Made by a program: the position numbers and the translations under genes
Shown: piece by piece, positions 32,814 through 39,984 of the stretch
Layout: each line of letters opens with the position of its first letter
Position numbering within the stretch: the stretch's first letter is position 1
Source of the DNA: Micromonospora costi
GTDB taxonomy: Bacteria > Actinomycetota > Actinomycetes > Mycobacteriales > Micromonosporaceae
DNA: 64,000 nt
Direction: 5' to 3'
Assembly: GCF_003626655.1 (NCBI RefSeq)
Contig: NZ_RBAN01000007.1
Location: 186,001-250,000, forward strand
Notes under the pieces: generated by a model
What the model was told of the DNA's origin: nothing
Database searches by the model: none
The model's input: only the letters and a program-made list of their open reading frames with translations

Positions 32814-34544
32814 TCAACTCGTCGCGGGACCGTTGACCGGGCCGCCGGGGCCGTTCTGGGCCGGCCGGTAGGCCGCCACGGCCCGGGCGGCGAGGCGCTC
32901 GGCGGCCGCCGTGTCACCGGCCGCCGCGGCGAGCACCGCCGCGCCCGGCAGCAGCCGGGACGCCAGCCGCAACGCCAGCCAGCCGCCGGCCTGCGCGGCG
33001 AGCGGCGCCGCGAGCCGCCACGCCGCCTCCGCCGCGCGCGGCCACGGCGCCTCGCCAGGCCCGTCCGCCGCCAGCGCCGCCTCCAGAGCGGTACGCGCAC
33101 TCGCCGCGTCCGGGTGCACCTGCGCGAGCACCAGCAGCTCGACGGCCCGGTCCGGGTGGGCCGGATCCCGCCCGTACGCGGCGGCCAGGTGCAGCACCAG
33201 GTTGGCCTGCGTCCAGAGCACGGCCGCCAGCTCGGCCACCGGCGCGAAGACACCCGCCAGCGCCGCGCCCGCCCCGCCCACGCCGGCCAACCGTACGAAC
33301 CGCCGGGTCGCGAGCCGGGCCAGGCCGTCCGGTGTCGCCTCGGGGTACGCCGTGCGCATCCGGTCGGCCCAGCCCCGAGCCGTCGGGCCGAGCGCCTCCA
33401 CAGCGGCCAGCGCCAGCAGTTCCGGGGCGAAGCCGGGATGATCGAGCATTCGTACGGTGATCGCCCGTAGCTCCGGCTTCGCCGGTACGGCTGCTGCCGG
33501 GGCCGGTGCGTTCGTCTCGGGCGCGGGGTCGGCGGCGGGGGTGGCCTTGGTCACCGGGACCGTCTGGGCCGGCGTGGCCCTGGGCCGTGTGACCTTGCCC
33601 GGCGCGGTCTTGGCCGGCGGGGCGGCCTTGCCCGGCGCGATCTTGGTCGGCGGGGCGGCCTTCCTCGGCGTGGTCCTGGTCGGGGTGGCCTTTCTGGCGG
33701 CGGTGGCCTTGGCCGGGGTGGTCTTCTCCGCAGCGGTGGCGGTGGCCGGGGTGGTGTTCTCCACGGCGGTGGTCTTGGTCGGGGTGGCTTTCCCCGCGGC
33801 GGTGGCCGCCTTGGTCGGGGTGGCCTTCTTGACCGCGGCCTGCCTGGTCGCGGCCTTCCTGGCCGGTTTCTCCACCACCGGCTCCTCCGGCGTGTGCTCT
33901 GCCGCGGGTTCCGCGACGCGTGTCGTCCCGAGCAAGGTTGTCGGCGTGGCCGCGGCCTCGTTCGTGGCCGTGGTTGCCGCCTCGTCCGCTTCCGTGGTCG
34001 CCGCCGGGACGGTCGCCTGCCGCCCCTCGGCGCGCGCCGCCCCCTCGTCGCGTGCAGGTGTTTCGTCGTGCGCCGCCGTTTCGTCGTGCGCCGCCGTTTC
34101 GTCGTGCGCCGCCCACTCGTCGCGCGGCGCCCCCTCGTCGCGTGCCGGCATCTTGTCGCGAGCCGGCGTCTCGGGAAGGGCTGCGGCCGCCTCGACGGGC
34201 GCGGGCGCGTGAGGAGCGGCCTCGACGGGTGCCGTCGCGTCGCCCGCCGCCGGCGCTCGGACCGACTGGCGGGGCAGGGCACGGGATGCGTCCTGGATCG
34301 CGGAACCCGGCCCTGTCCGCTCCCGGTCGGCCGGCGGGCTCTCCGGCTCCGCGGGCGGCTGGAAGAGGACGGCCGGGGCGGCCTTCACGCGGCGGGTGCG
34401 CCGGGCGGTTCCGGACGACGGCGGAGCCGGATCGGGGGCCGGCGCCGGGTCGGCGGGAGGGGTGAAGGTGGCCTTCGGGGAGCGCCGCCGGCGGCCGTCA
34501 GCAGGCTCGCGGCGGGTCGGCTCGCTCGGGGGCTGCTCCTGCAT
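32814..34544 (-). CDS. EcsC-family protein with long histone-H1-like disordered N-terminus
   Basis: A 576-aa protein. The first 330 residues are disordered: Pro/Arg-rich, then acidic hexad repeats (three near copies of AAHDET at about 139-156), then a Lys/Ala/Thr/Pro region with many ATPTK/TPAKA-type units like histone H1. The last 240 residues form a helical EcsC-like domain (RFVRLAGVGGAGAALAGVF, AVLWTQANLVLHLAAAYGRD). EcsC proteins associate with membranes and are poorly understood. The basic tail could bind DNA or acidic polymers. The stop at 32814 lies 20 bp from the CPBP stop. Confidence 0.7.
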   Translation of the reverse strand: MQEQPPSEPTRREPADGRRRRSPKATFTPPADPAPAPDPAPPSSGTARRTRRVKAAPAVLFQPPAEPESPPADRERTGPGSAIQDASRALPRQSVRAPAAGDATAPVEAAPHAPAPVEAAAALPETPARDKMPARDEGAPRDEWAAHDETAAHDETAAHDETPARDEGAARAEGRQATVPAATTEADEAATTATNEAAATPTTLLGTTRVAEPAAEHTPEEPVVEKPARKAATRQAAVKKATPTKAATAAGKATPTKTTAVENTTPATATAAEKTTPAKATAARKATPTRTTPRKAAPPTKIAPGKAAPPAKTAPGKVTRPRATPAQTVPVTKATPAADPAPETNAPAPAAAVPAKPELRAITVRMLDHPGFAPELLALAAVEALGPTARGWADRMRTAYPEATPDGLARLATRRFVRLAGVGGAGAALAGVFAPVAELAAVLWTQANLVLHLAAAYGRDPAHPDRAVELLVLAQVHPDAASARTALEAALAADGPGEAPWPRAAEAAWRLAAPLAAQAGGWLALRLASRLLPGAAVLAAAAGDTAAAERLAARAVAAYRPAQNGPGGPVNGPATS

Positions 34545-34690
34545 ATCGATGGAGCGTAGTCCCGATCACGCCCGTGCACAGCGGGGCGGAAGGGCGGGGT
34601 GGACACGTGGCGCGAGGGGATGGCGAAGTCGCTTTGCTCGGGGTGGGTGGAGACCTGTATCCTCGGGCGCGGTGGCCTGCCGGTCACCAG

Positions 34691-34781
34691 GGAGACTTCG
34701 CCTAGTCTGGTCTATGGCGCCGCACTGCTAATGCGGTTGGGGTTTTAAAGCCCCTCCCGGGTTCGAATCCCGGAGTCTCCG
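34691..34781 (+). tRNA. tRNA-Ser(GCT)
   Basis: Acceptor GGAGACT pairs with AGTCTCC, discriminator G. The anticodon loop CTGCTAA gives anticodon GCT. A long variable arm (GGGGTTTTAAAGCCCC region) marks it as serine. 91 nt, no encoded CCA. Confidence 0.95.
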
Positions 34782-34816
34782 CGCGAAAGTCGGTCGTGTA
34801 GGCTGGCTGAGCACCA

Positions 34817-34889
34817 GCGCCCGTAGCTCAACGGATAGAGCATCTGACTACGGATCAGAAGGTTAGGGGTTCGAGTCCCTTCGGGCGCG
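34817..34889 (+). tRNA. tRNA-Arg(ACG), integration target
   Basis: Acceptor GCGCCCG pairs with CGGGCGC, discriminator G. The anticodon stem-loop CTGACTACGGATCAG gives anticodon ACG. 73 nt. The 3' part from the anticodon loop onwards is repeated exactly at 36430, showing that the gene was the attachment site of an integrative element that rebuilt it. Confidence 0.96.
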
Positions 34890-34892
34890 CAG
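34848..34892 (+). repeat. attL: 45-bp direct repeat in tRNA-Arg 3' end
   Basis: A 45-bp stretch from CTACGGATCAG to GGGCGCGCAG is identical to 36430-36474. The two copies bound about 1.54 kb of inserted DNA. This is the usual trace of tyrosine-integrase insertion into a tRNA. Confidence 0.9.
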
Positions 34893-34896
34893 CAGG

Positions 34897-34935
34897 TCAA
34901 GGGCCGGTTTCCCAACACGGGAGACCGGCCCTTGA
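34897..34935 (-). terminator. Element-borne terminator next to attL
   Basis: TCAAGGGCCGGT pairs with ACCGGCCCTTGA and the stem continues inside to CCC/GGG, about 18 bp in all. It lies between the att site and the stop of the integrase remnant, the usual place for an integrase terminator. Confidence 0.75.
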
Positions 34936-34966
34936 TCGTGTTGACCCCCACGGCTGACCCCTACGC

Positions 34967-35053
34967 CTACGCGTCGAAGAGGAACCCGAGGCGGTCCACC
35001 GCGTCCTGCTGCACCCGCCGGCTCGCCTCCACGTAGATCGACTTGGTGACGGT
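34967..35053 (-). pseudogene. C-terminal scrap of a tyrosine integrase
   Basis: Reading left from about 35053 to the TAG at 34967-34969 gives TVTKSIYVEASRRVQQDAVD then RLGFLFDA, a typical end of an actinobacterial tyrosine recombinase (YVEASRRVQQ holding the place of the catalytic-Tyr helix). Upstream the frame dissolves into Pro/Arg-rich sequence. An integrase ending next to its att site is what an AICE or prophage would have, so this is what is left of it. Confidence 0.6.
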
Positions 35054-35235
35054 GGGGGCGGGGGCAGAGCGGCGACAGGCAGGAGGGCCGGGCCGTCCAC
35101 GGGCCAGTAACCCTGTCCGCTCACGGTCCTGACCGGGCACGAGCGGTCAGTTCGGCCGCGCCTGCGAGCAGGCGTTCTGGGCATCACGGGCGGCAGATCA
35201 CGCTCTTCCAAACTGAAGCTGCGAACCTGTTGGTC
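35054..35235. other. Decayed element DNA
   Basis: No intact gene. Purine-rich sequence (GGGGGCGGGGGC) and a segment CGGGCCAGTAACC, which recurs near 38331, suggest debris from related mobile elements. Confidence 0.4.
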
Positions 35236-35877
35236 CTAGTCGCGCGTGAGTCCTGGCGGAAGGGCGTCTTCGTCGGTCCCGACCCGGCGAGCGTTGAGCA
35301 GCGGATTGCGGTGCAGGGCGGTAATCAGGGCGGCCGTGCCGCCGATGTCGGTCCATCGCTCGTCCCAGAGGGCGGAGACGAGCCAGGAGTGATTTGCAGG
35401 GAAGAACAGATCGGGCAACGATCCTTGTCCGGCGCGCATGTGGCCGGTCCGCCAGGTGAGGGCTTGTTCGGGTCCTGCTTCGACCAGCACATAGGGCCAT
35501 TTCCAGTAGAGGGACACCTTCGGAGCGAGGGGGAAGACGATGTCGTGGGCGCCCGTGTCGAGATAGCCCAGCCACCAGGGCTGGTCAGGGGTGTGCTGGG
35601 TGAGTACGTCGATCACAGCGCGTTCATGGGCTTGGACACTCACGCCGTCGGGCGGGTAGAAGGTGGCGTAGGCGTCGAACACCGGCGGTATCGCTGTGGT
35701 GATCGAGAAGCCTTCCGTGATTTTGCCCGCGATCCAGGCGATGTCGCCGGCCGTACCGATTCGCCAGCTTCGCCCGTCCTTGGTGACCTCCATGGAACCC
35801 GTCATGATGGGATTCACCTTGGTCTTGCTGGGTCTCGCGTCCTCGGGCGCGAGGCCCGGTTCCGGTTCGGTCGACAT
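35236..35877 (-). CDS. Hypothetical protein carried on the islet
   Basis: A 213-aa soluble protein starting MSTEPEPGLAPEDARPS, with a plausible ribosome site (GGAG, 5 nt) before ATG at 35877. Aromatic-rich stretches (DQPWWLGYLDTGAHDIVFPL, VSLYWKWPYVLVEAG, NHSWLVSALWDERWTDIGG) suggest a beta-rich globular fold. No family is recognised. It is the only intact gene between the two 45-bp repeats, so it is cargo of the decayed element. Confidence 0.65.
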   Translation of the reverse strand: MSTEPEPGLAPEDARPSKTKVNPIMTGSMEVTKDGRSWRIGTAGDIAWIAGKITEGFSITTAIPPVFDAYATFYPPDGVSVQAHERAVIDVLTQHTPDQPWWLGYLDTGAHDIVFPLAPKVSLYWKWPYVLVEAGPEQALTWRTGHMRAGQGSLPDLFFPANHSWLVSALWDERWTDIGGTAALITALHRNPLLNARRVGTDEDALPPGLTRD

Positions 35878-36429
35878 GCCTGCTCCACTCCTCGGCCACC
35901 CGCCGGGCCCGCCATGGTCGGTATCCACGAGGCCGGGTCTGTAGGCCACCACTTCGACTACGCGCACATAGGTCGAGGGAAGCAGCCCGGCGTGCCATTA
36001 GCGTGCCATTGGGCGAGGACAACAAGGGCCAGCCGAGGCCACGAGAGACTGCCGAGACCACGCCGCCAAGCCCGCGGCCTGCCGGAGATCGACAATTCCC
36101 AAGCTGCCATTCTGCGTCGAAGGTGAGGGATCATCGTTTGATGCTGGCTTGCGTGGTGGATGGCTGTGATCGTCCGGCGACACGTGGAGAGGCGTGGACC
36201 GGCGAACCCTTGGAGGAGATAGAGCAGTACCGGAAGGGGGTCAGGCTTGACCTTTCCGTCAAGGACCTCGCGGTCCGCTTGGTGCTCTCCAAGCTCGACG
36301 GGTGGAGCTGGCAGCCGCTTCGGGGGATGGACGGCTGACCCCAGCGGGACGCAACTGGCCGCCACCGCGTGAACATCGGCGCAGGCTCGCCGACGAGGCG
36401 ACCGGGGAAGCGGCCAACCTTGGACGCTC
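35878..36429. other. Non-coding remainder of the islet
   Basis: 550 bp without a supported gene. Both strands have short open frames that end quickly; a plus-strand stretch ending at 36338 (EEIEQYRKGVRLDLSVKDLA) reads protein-like but has no start signal and may be a relic. A short direct repeat lies at 35990-36010. Confidence 0.5.
35990..36010. repeat. GCGTGCCATT tandem pair
   Basis: GCGTGCCATT occurs at 35990-35999 and again at 36001-36010, an 11-bp period close to one DNA turn. Inside an integrative-element remnant this fits arm-type integrase or excisionase binding sites, but it is unproven. Confidence 0.45.
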
Positions 36430-36474
36430 CTACGGATCAGAAGGTTAGGGGTTCGAGTCCCTTCGGGCGCGCAG
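36430..36474 (+). repeat. attR: second 45-bp copy of the tRNA-Arg 3' end
   Basis: Identical to 34848-34892. It lacks the 5' half and cannot be a tRNA gene. It is followed by a T-tailed hairpin, probably the original downstream sequence of tRNA-Arg. Confidence 0.9.
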
Positions 36475-36486
36475 AGCAGGAGAAGG

Positions 36487-36523
36487 CCCCCGACCAGCCA
36501 AAACGGCAGGTTCGGGGGTTTTT
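36487..36523 (+). terminator. Rho-independent terminator, probably the ancestral tRNA-Arg terminator
   Basis: CCCCCGACC (36487-36495) pairs with GGTTCGGGGG (36509-36518, one bulge) and is followed by TTTTT. A clear T-tract is unusual in this window. Confidence 0.75.
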
Positions 36524-36660
36524 CGTTTCCGCCAAGGTCAGCGCCTGGAAACCGTGGGAGCCACGTGCCCTCACTGCCCGAACAGCCCACGGCACATGGC
36601 CTCCGCAGCGGAGCGGCGGTAACACGGTCCGCATGATCCGTACGCTGTCGGCGCTGTAGC

Positions 36661-36780
36661 TGGGATCCGGCTTCGTCTCCAGAGCAGGTCGCAGTCCGAG
36701 ACCGGCAACTCGGTCAACGTCTTGCGGCCCAGCCCCCGACCCAGGTGCAACCTGACCGTGTCCGCGTAGTCGAGCAGGCC
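36661..36780 (-). pseudogene. N-terminal-domain scrap of a tyrosine integrase
   Basis: Reading left from 36780 gives GLLDYADTVRLHLGRGLGRK then TLTELPVSDCDLLWRRSR. This is the pattern of the integrase SAM-like core-binding domain (Y-x2-x-VRLHL-x2-GLG-x-K-x-L-x2-L). It is not continuous with any start or catalytic domain. It lies outside the 45-bp repeats, so it belongs to a second, older insertion. Sequence on either side (36524-36660 and 36781-36991) has no recognised feature. Confidence 0.5.
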
Positions 36781-36991
36781 GAGCCGGCCCGGCCCCGGCC
36801 TGCTGGCGACCTCCGGCCGGCATCGGCCGGGCCGGCCGGAGACATTGAGGGACGACGGACCTTGAACACCTCGGGATTCCGCCCCGAACCCCGGCCCCCC
36901 TCCTCAGAAGATCGGCCGCGGATCTCCTCGTCGGGCACCACTGAGGAGATCCGCTTGAACGGCTACAGCCCTCGTTTGCCGACAAGGGCCG

Positions 36992-37372
36992 TCAGAGTGG
37001 GGCGAGGCGGCGCTTGAGCAGGCAGAACTCGTTGCCTTCGGGATCGGCGAGGACGTGCCAGGACGCCTCCGCGGGCTGACCGATGTCGACGAGTTTGGCC
37101 CCGGCGGCCAGGAGGCGTTCGAGCTCGGCGTCCTGATCGCGGTCGGTGGGGTTGACGTCGATGTGCAGCCGGGCATGCCCGTTCTTCGGCTCGTCGCTGC
37201 GGATGAGGAAGATCGTCGGCTGCGGGCCGCCGAACCCTTCGCGCGGGCCTATCTCGATGCAGCCCTCCGCTTCGCGATCGAGCTCAATGAAGTCCAGGAC
37301 CTCGCACCAGAATCGCGCCAGCACCTCGGGGTCGCGGCACTTGAGCACGAGCTCGCCGATACGGCATGCCAT
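36992..37372 (-). CDS. VOC-superfamily (glyoxalase-like) protein
   Basis: A 126-aa single-domain VOC protein: MACRIGELVLKCRDPEVLAR, FWCEVLDFI, HARLHIDVNPTDRDQ and ASWHVLADPEGNEFCLL give the paired beta-alpha-beta-beta-beta modules and the metal-site His/Glu positions. Such proteins are dioxygenases, lyases or resistance proteins. It starts with ATG at 37372. No operon partner. Confidence 0.85.
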   Translation of the reverse strand: MACRIGELVLKCRDPEVLARFWCEVLDFIELDREAEGCIEIGPREGFGGPQPTIFLIRSDEPKNGHARLHIDVNPTDRDQDAELERLLAAGAKLVDIGQPAEASWHVLADPEGNEFCLLKRRLAPL

Positions 37373-37731
37373 TGACGAAACCTACTCTCAGGGTGGGAAC
37401 TGCCGGTGTGGCCACACGCGCGTCTCATGGGCTCCCGCAGTGAGAACATTTCGCGACCGTACCGGGCGAGGCGAGCAGGGGCGAGGTGGTTCCAGGCCCT
37501 CGACTGGCCGGGCTGCCAGGCGAGGGCCGTAGGTCGCGCGGTAGGGCAACTGACTTTGAGACACACCCTAGAGGCGCCACGTGAGGGCCCGGCTTGGGAG
37601 CCACGGATGGGAGCCAGGGGACGAACGTAGCCAGACGAGCCGCGGGACCGGCTTGCGGATCTCGACAAGCTTCGTCTCCGCCTCCTCCTGGCGACTGCTC
37701 GACGAGGAGATCCGCTGCGGCAGCGCGGTTG
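37373..37731. other. Gap without a supported gene
   Basis: Short open frames exist on both strands, but none has a recognised fold, a good start or natural composition. Probably decayed accessory DNA. Confidence 0.5.
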
Positions 37732-38258
37732 TCAAGCGTCACCCTCGGACCTGAGTACTGAGCTGGCCTGAGCCAACGTGTCTGGCGACATAGCCCCGGG
37801 GCGGCGGAACGCGTGCCTGAACTCGCTGATCCGCCCGCCCGGAGTCGACGTCCATTTTTGCGGACCCCAGCGACCCTGCTTCTCAAGGAGGGTGCGGGCC
37901 AGCGCCCTGGTATCTCCAGTCGCGCCGCAGGCGGTCAACATCGCAGCGAGGACATCGAATCCCACTCGGGATGGTGCAGCACGTAGTCGTACCCGTTGTC
38001 CTCGGGAAAGTTGCGGTAGATGACATGGAGCAGGTGCCCGGCAGAGAGCGAAACTGACAACACCGGCCACTGACGCTCATCGCTGGCCCGTTTGTAGAAC
38101 TGCCACAGGTCGGCCTCGCTGACCCCGAATCCCGCGCACAGCGGCTCTTCGACGCCGCCGGTGTATTGCAACAAGTGAGTCGCCCAGAAAAGGGGCTCGT
38201 CCACCAGATACGCCCCATCGACCAAGGGGTCGTTTTCATAGCCTGGGATCTTGTGCAT
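37732..38258 (-). pseudogene. Frameshifted hypothetical gene
   Basis: ATG at 38258 opens a good protein (MHKIPGYENDPLVDGAYLVD, EPLFWATHLLQYTGGVEEPL, HLLHVIYRNFPEDNGYDYVL, HHPEWD) that hits a stop at 37935 soon after HHPEWDS. Just there a second frame opens and continues protein-like to 37732 (FDVLAAMLTACGATGDTRAL). The two join near 37965 by a one-base shift. No family is recognised. Either a pseudogene, or a sequencing error in a real gene of about 165 codons. Confidence 0.55.
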
Positions 38259-38623
38259 CGGCCGATCTTGGCACAGGTCGCTGACAGTCGCCCTCGGCGC
38301 AAGCCGGTGTCCGTGACGGGCCAGCCGCGGGCCAGTAACCGTGGTGCGAAGCGGGGGTCGGTGATGCTTCCGCCCGGCGTCCCTCTTTCCCGGGGGGTGC
38401 GGGGCGGCCCGAACACCTCGTCGCCGCCCTTGACCTTGCGGCCCTGCCCGGGGACGCGACGGGTCTTCCGCTGCCGTATGCGAAGTGGTCGGCGCGATGG
38501 GCGGCGTCGGCGGCCCTTGCCTCCACAGGCTGCGCCGTGCATGTCGAGAACGCACGGGCGGCTCCGTCCAGGGGTACGAGCAGCCGAACGGGCCGCGACG
38601 ACATCGACGAAGGAGCGACCACC
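38259..38623. other. Gap without a supported gene
   Basis: No intact frame on either strand is believable. A CGGGCCAGTAACC segment near 38331 is shared with the islet at about 35100, again pointing to mobile-element debris. AAGGAG before 38624 belongs to the next gene. Confidence 0.45.
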
Positions 38624-39121
38624 ATGCAGCCGAACGAGATCACCGCGATCCTGAACCTCCCGATCAGCCAGGAACTCCTGGCTCGTGACCTGCTCCGCAT
38701 GGCCTATGTGGCCAAGGACGGCACCCCGCGCAACATCCCGATCGCGTTCACCTGGAACGGCTCGGAGATCGTCGTCTGCACCTCGAAGAACGCCCCGAAG
38801 CTGCCCTCCCTGCGGCGCAACCCCGAGGTCGCGCTGACGATCGACACCGAGGTGCACCCGCCGAAGATCCTGCTCATCCGCGGTCGAGCGGAGCTGGCCG
38901 TGGTGGACGGCATCCCGGAGGAGTACCTGCAGATGAACGGCAGCTACACGATGACCCCCGAGCAGCGCGTCGAGTGGGAGGCCGAGGTCCGCTCGCTCTA
39001 CGACGGCATGGTCCGGATCGTCATCACCCCGACGTGGGTCAAACTCATCGACTTCGAGACGACCCTTCCCTCTGCGGTCGAGGAGCTGATCCGGCAGCGG
39101 GCCGAGCGTCAGCGCGCCTGA
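38624..39121 (+). CDS. Pyridoxamine 5'-phosphate oxidase-like (split beta-barrel) protein
   Basis: A 165-aa flavin/F420-binding-fold protein: ARDLLRMAYVAKDGTPRNIP, IAFTWNGSEIVVCTS, NAPKLPSLRRNPEVALTIDT and PPKILLIRGRAELAVVDG show the split-barrel strands and the K-x2-x-L-x-R-N-P signature. ATG at 38624 is preceded by AAGGAGCG. Members use FMN, heme or F420; which one cannot be told. It is isolated between remnants. Confidence 0.85.
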   Translation: MQPNEITAILNLPISQELLARDLLRMAYVAKDGTPRNIPIAFTWNGSEIVVCTSKNAPKLPSLRRNPEVALTIDTEVHPPKILLIRGRAELAVVDGIPEEYLQMNGSYTMTPEQRVEWEAEVRSLYDGMVRIVITPTWVKLIDFETTLPSAVEELIRQRAERQRA

Positions 39122-39282
39122 ACCGATCAACTCAAGGATGGAGAGGGGCTGGCCGACCAGATCTTCTTCCGGTGGCTGGGCGGGAATCCGGTGAAGGTGA
39201 GCAGGTCATGAGGCGGCGTCGGGGTCGGGCGAAGATGGTCCGGCCGGAGAAGCGATGACGCCGGGGGCGGAGTTACGGCGGC

Positions 39283-39855
39283 CTAGCGCGAGTTGGCGAC
39301 CATGGCCACGAGGGTATCGACGAGCTCTTCGGCGGAGGTGCCCCACTTGTCGCCGAGCTGGCCATCGACCTCCATGCCGGTGATCCCGGCCGCGCTGCCT
39401 ATGAGCAGGGCTCCATATCGCCCGGCATCGTGCTCGCCCACCAGGGCGGCGACGATCGCCAGAAACTCGTCGTGGCTGCGCTGGCCCGCGCGGACCATGG
39501 CATCCGGATCACCGGTCGGATTGCTGAACATCAACTGGTACAGGTGGGGCTGACTGCGGCCGATGGTGATGAGCGCGGTGAGGACGCCGCGCAGCTTCTC
39601 GGCCGGGGAGAGGCTCGAATCCGCGCGTAATGCCCGCACCTGCTTCTCGAGTCGGTCCCACGCCTGCGTCCCGACCGCGATCAGCAAGCCCTCCTTGTCT
39701 GGGAAGTGCCGATACGGCGCGCCACGGGTCATGCCGGCGCGCGCCCCCACCGCGCGCATTGTCACCGCCTCCAGACCACCGAGGTCGAGCAGGTCGGTGG
39801 CCGCGTCGATCAGGGCACGTCGGCTGGCGGCAGCGGATTCGGCACGGCTGGTCAC
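39283..39855 (-). CDS. TetR-family repressor (aldehyde dehydrogenase locus)
   Basis: A 190-aa TetR protein (if started at GTG 39855): SRRALIDAATDLLDLGGLEA, VTMRAVGARAGMTRGAPYRH and FPDKEGLLIAVG form the HTH, followed by a TetR_C_33-like ligand domain. An ATG at 39891 would add 12 residues, but it lies inside operator 1, so the GTG is preferred. Divergent from the dehydrogenase-cupin pair; three similar operators lie between. Confidence 0.88.
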   Translation of the reverse strand: MTSRAESAAASRRALIDAATDLLDLGGLEAVTMRAVGARAGMTRGAPYRHFPDKEGLLIAVGTQAWDRLEKQVRALRADSSLSPAEKLRGVLTALITIGRSQPHLYQLMFSNPTGDPDAMVRAGQRSHDEFLAIVAALVGEHDAGRYGALLIGSAAGITGMEVDGQLGDKWGTSAEELVDTLVAMVANSR

Positions 39856-39877
39856 GCCAACCACTCTACTTCGTCCC

Positions 39878-39951
39878 GATGACAAAGTCATCTGACCCGG
39901 TTGACAAAGTCATCCGAGTGCTCCCAGACTCATAGAGGTGACAGCGTCATC
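39878..39951. promoter_or_regulatory. Three TetR-type operator copies
   Basis: GATGACAAAGTCATC (39878-39892, perfect 6-3-6 palindrome), GTTGACAAAGTCATC (39900-39914) and GGTGACAGCGTCATC (39937-39951). Copy 2 also contains TTGACA, a consensus -35. The group separates the TetR gene from the aldehyde dehydrogenase gene. Confidence 0.8.
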
Positions 39952-39984
39952 TGAAACGCTCTCCGTTCCATCGAAAGGACGACC

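Noticed and set aside
33551..34170. CRISPR-like repeats
   Set aside because: In-frame protein repeats of 15-18 bp without unique spacers.
33457..34212. Plus-strand Ala/Val-rich frame of 251 codons
   Set aside because: Antisense of the repetitive EcsC-family gene; its composition follows from the Lys/Ala/Thr repeats on the other strand.
34745..34951. Minus-strand peptide frame with APEGTRTPNLLIRS
   Set aside because: This well-known peptide is the reverse translation of a tRNA gene, not a protein. The frames over 35958-36590 and 36437-36985 repeat it for the same reason.
36430..36474. A second tRNA-Arg gene
   Set aside because: Only the 3' half from the anticodon loop is present; no acceptor 5' strand or D arm. 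It is an att duplicate.
37406..37630. Small plus-strand gene after the VOC gene
   Set aside because: Composition is antisense-like, no start signal and no fold.
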